Origin: Mycobacterium sp.
GTDB lineage: Bacteria > Actinomycetota > Actinomycetes > Mycobacteriales > Mycobacteriaceae
Assembly: GCF_019243155.1 (NCBI RefSeq)
Contig: NZ_JAFAUS010000344.1
Coordinates: 1-36,431 of the forward strand
Direction: 5' to 3'
Length of the DNA stretch: 36,431 bases
A program made the translations under genes and the position numbers. Positions 32,344 through 36,431 of the stretch are shown one piece after another. Each line of letters begins with the position of its first letter. Position 1 is the stretch's first letter. The notes below the pieces were generated by a model. That model had not been told where the DNA came from. It saw only the letters and a list, made by a program, of their open reading frames with translations, and did not search any database.

Positions 32344-34137
32344 ATGTCCAAGCAAGAAGTCAGCGACTACCTGTTGGAGCGACTGCGGTCATGGGACGTG
32401 CAGTACGTGTTCGGCTATCCCGGCGACGGCATCAACGGGATCCTCGCCGCATGGGGTCGAGCCGACAACCACCCGACGTTCATCCAGTCACGCCACGAGG
32501 AGATGAGCGCCTTCGAAGCGGTCGGCTACGCCAAGTTCAGTGGCAACGTCGGGGTCTGCATGGCCACCTCGGGCCCCGGCGCGATCCACCTGCTCAATGG
32601 TCTGTACGACGCCAAGCTCGATCACGTACCGGTGGTGGCCATCGTCGGGCAGACGAACCGCAGCGCCATGGGTGGGTCGTACCAGCAGGAGGTCGATCTG
32701 CTCAGCCTCTTCAAGGACGTCGCCAGCGATTACGTGCAGATGGTCACGGTGCCAGAGCAACTGCCGAACGTGCTGGACCGCGCGATCCGGGTGGCGATGA
32801 CGCAACGCGCCCCGACGGCCCTGATCATCCCTTCCGACGTGCAGGAACTGCCCTACTCGCCGCCCACCCACGCGTTCAAGATGGTGCCGTCCAGCCTGGG
32901 CATCGAGTGGCCGTCCATCGCACCCGACGACGCGGCCATCGCCCACGCGGCTCAGGTGCTCAACGAAGGCAAAAAGGTCGCCATGCTCGTGGGCACCGGC
33001 GCGCGCGGGGCGCACGAGGAACTGGCCGAGGTGGCCGACTTGCTCGGCGCCGGCGCGGCCAAGGCCCTGTTGGGCAAGGATGTCCTGTCTGACGAATTGC
33101 CATGGGTGACGGGGTCTATCGGTCTACTGGGAACCCGGCCGAGCTATGAGCTGATGCGCGACTGCGACACGCTGTTGACGGTGGGCTCCAGCTTCCCCTA
33201 CACCCAGTTCTTGCCCGACTTCGGCCAGTGCAAGGCCGTGCAGATCGACGTCGACGGTCGGATGATCGGGATGCGTTACCCCTACGAGATCAACCTGGTC
33301 GCGGACGCGAAGTCCGCTCTGCGAGCACTGATCCCACATCTGCAACGCAAGGAGGACAGGTCGTGGCGTGAGGGCATCGAAAAGAACGTCGCCCGGTGGT
33401 GGGAAACCATGGACATGGAGGCGATGGTCGACGCCAACCCCATCAACCCGTTGCGGCTGTTCTCCGAGCTCTCGCCGCAGTTGCCCGACAACGCAATCGT
33501 GACAGCCGATTCCGGATCCGCGGCCAATTGGTACGCCCGAAACCTGCGTTTCCGCGGTAACATTCGCGGCTCCTTGTCCGGCACCCTCGCCACCATGGGC
33601 CCCGGTGTGCCATACGCCATCGGGGCGAAATTCGCCAACCCGCAGCGGCCGGTGATCGCGTTCTCCGGCGACGGAGCCATGCAGATGAACGGCATGGCCG
33701 AGCTGATCACGATCAAACGGTACTGGCAGCAGTGGGATGACCCGCGACTCATCGTGGCGATCCTGCACAACAACGACCTCAACCAGGTCACCTGGGAAAT
33801 GCGCGCCATGGCGGGAGCACCCAAATTCGTGGAATCGCAGTCACTTCCAGACATCGACTTCGCGGCATTCGCGGCCGGCCTGGGACTCAACGCAAAGTCG
33901 GTCAAGGATCCCGGGGAACTCGGCGACGTGTGGCGGGAAGCCCTGTCGGCCGACCGCCCGACGGTGCTGGACGTCTACACCGACCCCGACATGCCTCCCA
34001 TCCCCCCGCACGCCACCTGGGACCAGTTCAAGGCGGCGACCGCCGCGGTCCTCGGCGGTGACGAGAATAGGACGGGCTTCGTCAAGGTGGGCCTGAAGAC
34101 CAAGGCACAGGAGTTCTTGCCGCACAAGAAGAGCTGA
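32344..34137 (+). CDS. Thiamine-diphosphate enzyme, pyruvate-oxidase/acetolactate-synthase-like
   Basis: A 597-residue ThDP-dependent enzyme of the pyruvate oxidase (PoxB-like) branch. The N-terminal Pyr domain has YVFGYPGDGINGIL and the catalytic Glu in SRHEEMSAFEAVGYAK (about residue 52). The middle domain has VAMLVGTGARGAHEEL. The C-terminal PP domain carries the ThDP motif GDGAMQMNGMAEL starting near residue 442, and HNNDLNQVTWEM about 27 residues further. Substrates could be pyruvate or another 2-oxo acid, producing acetate, acetyl phosphate or an aldehyde. The ATG at 32344 has CAGGAGGAGA just upstream, a very strong ribosome-binding site. PoxB-type enzymes are commonly under stress-sigma control, which fits the neighbourhood, but no SigF promoter was found here. 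Confidence 0.92.
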   Translation: MSKQEVSDYLLERLRSWDVQYVFGYPGDGINGILAAWGRADNHPTFIQSRHEEMSAFEAVGYAKFSGNVGVCMATSGPGAIHLLNGLYDAKLDHVPVVAIVGQTNRSAMGGSYQQEVDLLSLFKDVASDYVQMVTVPEQLPNVLDRAIRVAMTQRAPTALIIPSDVQELPYSPPTHAFKMVPSSLGIEWPSIAPDDAAIAHAAQVLNEGKKVAMLVGTGARGAHEELAEVADLLGAGAAKALLGKDVLSDELPWVTGSIGLLGTRPSYELMRDCDTLLTVGSSFPYTQFLPDFGQCKAVQIDVDGRMIGMRYPYEINLVADAKSALRALIPHLQRKEDRSWREGIEKNVARWWETMDMEAMVDANPINPLRLFSELSPQLPDNAIVTADSGSAANWYARNLRFRGNIRGSLSGTLATMGPGVPYAIGAKFANPQRPVIAFSGDGAMQMNGMAELITIKRYWQQWDDPRLIVAILHNNDLNQVTWEMRAMAGAPKFVESQSLPDIDFAAFAAGLGLNAKSVKDPGELGDVWREALSADRPTVLDVYTDPDMPPIPPHATWDQFKAATAAVLGGDENRTGFVKVGLKTKAQEFLPHKKS

Positions 34138-34207
34138 CATGTCTTCTTCCCTGTCGCCCATCGCCGAGCTGAATGCGACGGCCTATACGATCCCTACTGT
34201 GAGGTGA

Positions 34208-34858
34208 TTAGCCGCCCGCGAGAATGGCTCGCGCGCTGCGGAGGTCCTCGACAAATGACGCGTAGGCGTCGTCGTGCCCGTCGCTGCGATCGCGCAGCAC
34301 CGACGACGGGTGCACGGTAGCTACCACTTGCGGCTCGGGATCGAACCGCAGGTCGGCAGGCAATGGGACTGGCCGGCCGCGCTCAGTGGAGACCCGAAAC
34401 GCCGCTCCCAGAAGGGATTGCGCCGCGGTGGCGCCGAGGCACAAGACCACCCGCGGTTCCACCGCCTCGATCTCGGCGATGAGCCACGGCCTGCATGCGA
34501 CGACCTCGGTGCGACTGGGCTTTTGATGTATCCGCCGTTTGCCACCCTTGCGGGTGAACTTGAAGTGCTTCACGGCATTGGTCTGGTAAGTCGACTCGGG
34601 ATCGATGCCGGCCTCGTCGAGAGCGCGGGCGAGCAGCCGGCCGGCGGGACCGACGAAGGGCAGGCCGGCGCGGTCCTCTTGGTCTCCAGGCTGCTCGCCC
34701 ACCAGCATGATCGCGGCATCGGGTGGACCGTGACCGAAAACGGTCTGGGTGGCGTCCTCGAACAAAGAGCAACCTCGACAGTTTTGAGCGGCCGACCGCA
34801 ATGAACCGACGCGGCGATCGTCGGGTACATAGCGCTCGGCGCTGGTCTTGGCAGCCAT
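34208..34858 (-). CDS. udgX: UdgX-family uracil-DNA glycosylase
   Basis: A 216-residue uracil-DNA glycosylase-fold protein. Motif I is VGEQPGDQEDRAGLPFVG (GEQPGDQED at 54-62). The UdgX-specific KRRIH loop is at 107-111, in the stretch KGGKRRIHQKPS. The C-terminal HPSS motif is in VATVHPSSVLR. Four Cys (27, 30, 122, 140) are placed to hold the Fe-S cluster. In M. smegmatis UdgX the His of KRRIH forms a covalent bond with the deoxyribose after uracil removal, leaving the protein locked on the DNA, and that His is present here (111). ATG 34858 has TTGAGG upstream. It is immediately downstream of the F420 oxidoreductase (7-base gap), so they are probably cotranscribed. Confidence 0.93.
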   Translation of the reverse strand: MAAKTSAERYVPDDRRVGSLRSAAQNCRGCSLFEDATQTVFGHGPPDAAIMLVGEQPGDQEDRAGLPFVGPAGRLLARALDEAGIDPESTYQTNAVKHFKFTRKGGKRRIHQKPSRTEVVACRPWLIAEIEAVEPRVVLCLGATAAQSLLGAAFRVSTERGRPVPLPADLRFDPEPQVVATVHPSSVLRDRSDGHDDAYASFVEDLRSARAILAGG

Positions 34859-34865
34859 CACGGCC

Positions 34866-35819
34866 TCAAGCGGCGAACTCCGGCGCGATCTCGGATTCCC
34901 AGAATTCGAAGAAGCGATCGTGCTCCGGGCCGATCTGCTGCACGTACACCTCGTCGTATCCGGCGTCGATGAACGCCCGGATCCGGTCGATGTACGGCTT
35001 GGCGTCCGGCCCGCACGGCATTTCCTCCATGGCCGACTTGGGCACCAGGCTGCTGGCCTGTTCGAAATGCCTTGGTGTGGGCAAGATTTGCGCGAGCTCA
35101 CCGGGAAGTTGATCATTCGGCCAAAGGCGATGGGCGGTGGCGAGGCCTTCTTCTACCGTCTCGGAGTGGCACACTTTGAAACCGCCTTGGGTCGGCTTGC
35201 CCGCTCCGCCCGCATTGCGAAACTCCGACAACAGTTCGTCCGAAGGCATGATGCCCTGGTAGCCGTCGCCGATCCGGCCCGCCAGCCGGGCGCTGCGTGG
35301 TCCGAATCCGGAGATGTAGATAGGTGGCGGTTCGGCGGGCAGCGTGTAGAGGCGAGCGTTTTCCACTGTGAAATATGTTCCGCGGTGGCTGATCTGCTTA
35401 CCGGTGAACAGCCGGCGGATCACTTCCACCGCTTCCTCGAGCATCTCGCGCCTGGTCGTCGCCGGCGGCCAATGCTGACCGCTGATGTGTTCGTTGAGAG
35501 CCTCTCCGGTTCCCAGACCCAGCACGAATCGCCCTTCGAGCTGCACGGTCGATGTCGCCGCCGCTTGGGCTACCAGTGCCGGATGAATCCGCATAATCGG
35601 ACAGGTCACCGCGGTGGTGACGGGTAACGAACACGCCTGCGACAGCGCGCCGATCACCGACCATACGAAAGGACTCTGGCCTTGGTGGTCGTTCCATGGG
35701 TGGAAGTGATCGGAGATCCAGAGCCGCTGAAATCCCGCGCTCTCGGCGCGCGCCGCCTGGCGTACCAATTCATTTGGCGAGAATTCTTCGCAAGACAGGA
35801 AGTAGCCCAGTGACGTCAT
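34866..35819 (-). CDS. F420-dependent LLM-class oxidoreductase (FGD-like, TIGR03557 type)
   Basis: A 317-residue luciferase-like (β/α)8 protein of the F420-dependent group. Family features are the N-terminus LGYFLSCEEFSPNELV, then ARAESAGFQRLWISDHFHPWNDHQG (read in two parts), FVLGLGTGEALNEHI and PPIYISGFGPRSARLAGRIGDG. The overall pattern matches the TIGR03557 F420 family, relatives of glucose-6-phosphate dehydrogenase Fgd. The substrate is unknown. The ATG at 35819 is supported by the conserved N-terminal residues. A perfect SigF promoter (35830-35854) lies just upstream, giving an almost leaderless mRNA. The gene sits between hemerythrin and udgX on the same strand. Confidence 0.92.
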   Translation of the reverse strand: MTSLGYFLSCEEFSPNELVRQAARAESAGFQRLWISDHFHPWNDHQGQSPFVWSVIGALSQACSLPVTTAVTCPIMRIHPALVAQAAATSTVQLEGRFVLGLGTGEALNEHISGQHWPPATTRREMLEEAVEVIRRLFTGKQISHRGTYFTVENARLYTLPAEPPPIYISGFGPRSARLAGRIGDGYQGIMPSDELLSEFRNAGGAGKPTQGGFKVCHSETVEEGLATAHRLWPNDQLPGELAQILPTPRHFEQASSLVPKSAMEEMPCGPDAKPYIDRIRAFIDAGYDEVYVQQIGPEHDRFFEFWESEIAPEFAA

Positions 35820-35829
35820 GCCCTGGGCA

Positions 35830-35854
35830 TACCCCTGCCTTTTCGGCCGAAACC
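35830..35854 (-). promoter_or_regulatory. SigF promoter of the F420 oxidoreductase/udgX operon
   Basis: On the minus strand GGTTT-N15-GGGTA, followed by T, matches the full consensus. It fills the 39-base gap after the hemerythrin gene. The -10 ends 10 bases before the ATG, so the leader would be about four bases. Confidence 0.65.
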
Positions 35855-35858
35855 GGTT

Positions 35859-36422
35859 CTAGCCCTTGCCGATGATGGCGTCGCGCGCCCGGTCCAGCAT
35901 GGCCGCGAACGGCCCCGCAACCAGATTCGCCAGCTGCGACTCGACTCCGGCGTGTGGCCGGGTGGGTGCGATCGCTTCGGCGAGCTTGGCAGCGCGCCCC
36001 ATGCTCTCCAGTTCATCGCTGCTCAATTGCTCGCCAAGCTTGGTGAACTCGTCTTTTTCCTCGTGCCGAGCATGATCGAGCACGGCGTCGCGCAGTTCGG
36101 TCAGCATCCGGGTGAATTCTTCGGTGCTGACGTCCAACTTCTCGAGCTTCGCCAGAATCGTCTTGGCTTCGTGCTCCTCCTCGAGGTGCCGTTCTACCAC
36201 CGTTTCGCCGTTGGCGATCTTCCGCTTGGCTCGTGGGTGAACGATCTCTTCCTCGACGGTTTCGTGTACGGCGAGCATCCGGCGAAGGTCGACGAACGCC
36301 TTCTCCCGTGCTTCACCGGATGCGGCAAGCGTTTTGGCGAACAAAGACCTGATCTGCTCGTGCTGGCCGGACAGAAAGTCGACCACATCGGTCTGTGACG
36401 TGACAGCTGCGTGAGTCGTCAT
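35859..36422 (-). CDS. Hemerythrin HHE-domain protein
   Basis: A 187-residue four-helix-bundle hemerythrin-like protein with a di-iron site. The metal-binding pattern is spread over the helices: FLSGQHEQIRSLF, VHETVEEEIVHPRAKR, VERHLEEEHEAKTIL and LDHARHEEKDEFTKL. Such proteins bind O2, NO or peroxides, or store iron; in mycobacteria some are involved in oxidative and nitrosative stress responses and in SigF regulation. A C-terminal helical extension (about 145-187) is added to the bundle. The ATG at 36422 has AAGGA four bases upstream, so the gene is complete. Its promoter lies outside the window. Confidence 0.9.
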   Translation of the reverse strand: MTTHAAVTSQTDVVDFLSGQHEQIRSLFAKTLAASGEAREKAFVDLRRMLAVHETVEEEIVHPRAKRKIANGETVVERHLEEEHEAKTILAKLEKLDVSTEEFTRMLTELRDAVLDHARHEEKDEFTKLGEQLSSDELESMGRAAKLAEAIAPTRPHAGVESQLANLVAGPFAAMLDRARDAIIGKG

Positions 36423-36431
36423 GATGTCCTT

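Overview
The window is high-GC actinobacterial DNA and almost certainly comes from a Mycobacterium other than M. tuberculosis. It has many GTG starts, four-base ATGA/GTGA gene overlaps, and families typical of the genus: a DUF222-HNH (13E12-type) protein, DUF3349, a mycobacterial haemophore, F420-type LLM oxidoreductases and DUF4129/MoxR. Several proteins match, from memory, the M. tuberculosis block Rv3164c-Rv3171c (moxR3, Rv3165c, Rv3166c, Rv3167c TetR, Rv3168 phosphotransferase-like, Rv3169, aofH, hpx). No database search was run, so ortholog names are recollection. The species cannot be fixed.

Layout. (1) 1-2427, minus: MoxR ATPase, a small membrane protein and a DUF4129 membrane protein in one overlapping operon. 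(2) 2492-5435: a DUF222-HNH nuclease, a methyltransferase and an SDR, apparently inserted relative to M. tuberculosis; two DnaA-box-like 9-mers precede the nuclease. (3) 5432-13486: the Rv3167c-hpx core, split by an inserted LLM monooxygenase/MFS transporter pair. (4) 13636-18018: a Tat-exported amine oxidase, a STAS protein, an AraC regulator and a GT4 glycosyltransferase. (5) 18231-22794: a chemotaxis-like signalling block (CheB, CheR-PAS, STAS-HATPase, CheB with Zn ribbon) with no chemoreceptor, CheA or flagellar gene in view. (6) 22835-24001: a remnant that looks like a catalase C-terminus, a small Rho_N/KGG protein and a nucleotidyltransferase. (7) 24099-27947: a tight five-gene operon (GT2, acyl-CoA-dehydrogenase-like, PIG-L deacetylase, NodS-like methyltransferase, EEP phosphatase/nuclease), the best candidate here for an undescribed pathway. 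(8) 27977-36422: stress and DNA-maintenance genes (DUF3349, CsbD, NmrA-like, STAS, haemophore, topoisomerase IB, an SDR remnant, a pyruvate-oxidase-like enzyme, UdgX, an F420 oxidoreductase, hemerythrin).

Main reading. From about 18 kb to the right end the window looks like a general-stress island. Sequences fitting the mycobacterial SigF promoter (GTTT-N15-17-GGGTA) lie at sensible distances before at least six genes or operons: GT4, nucleotidyltransferase, GT2 operon, csbD, the NmrA-like gene and the F420 oxidoreductase. The same region encodes STAS and HATPase proteins of the type used in SigB/SigF partner switching. Two paralogous STAS genes about 14 kb apart share a 22-base upstream element at 21/22 identity that fits no regulator I recognise. 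No tRNA, rRNA, CRISPR array or insertion sequence was seen.
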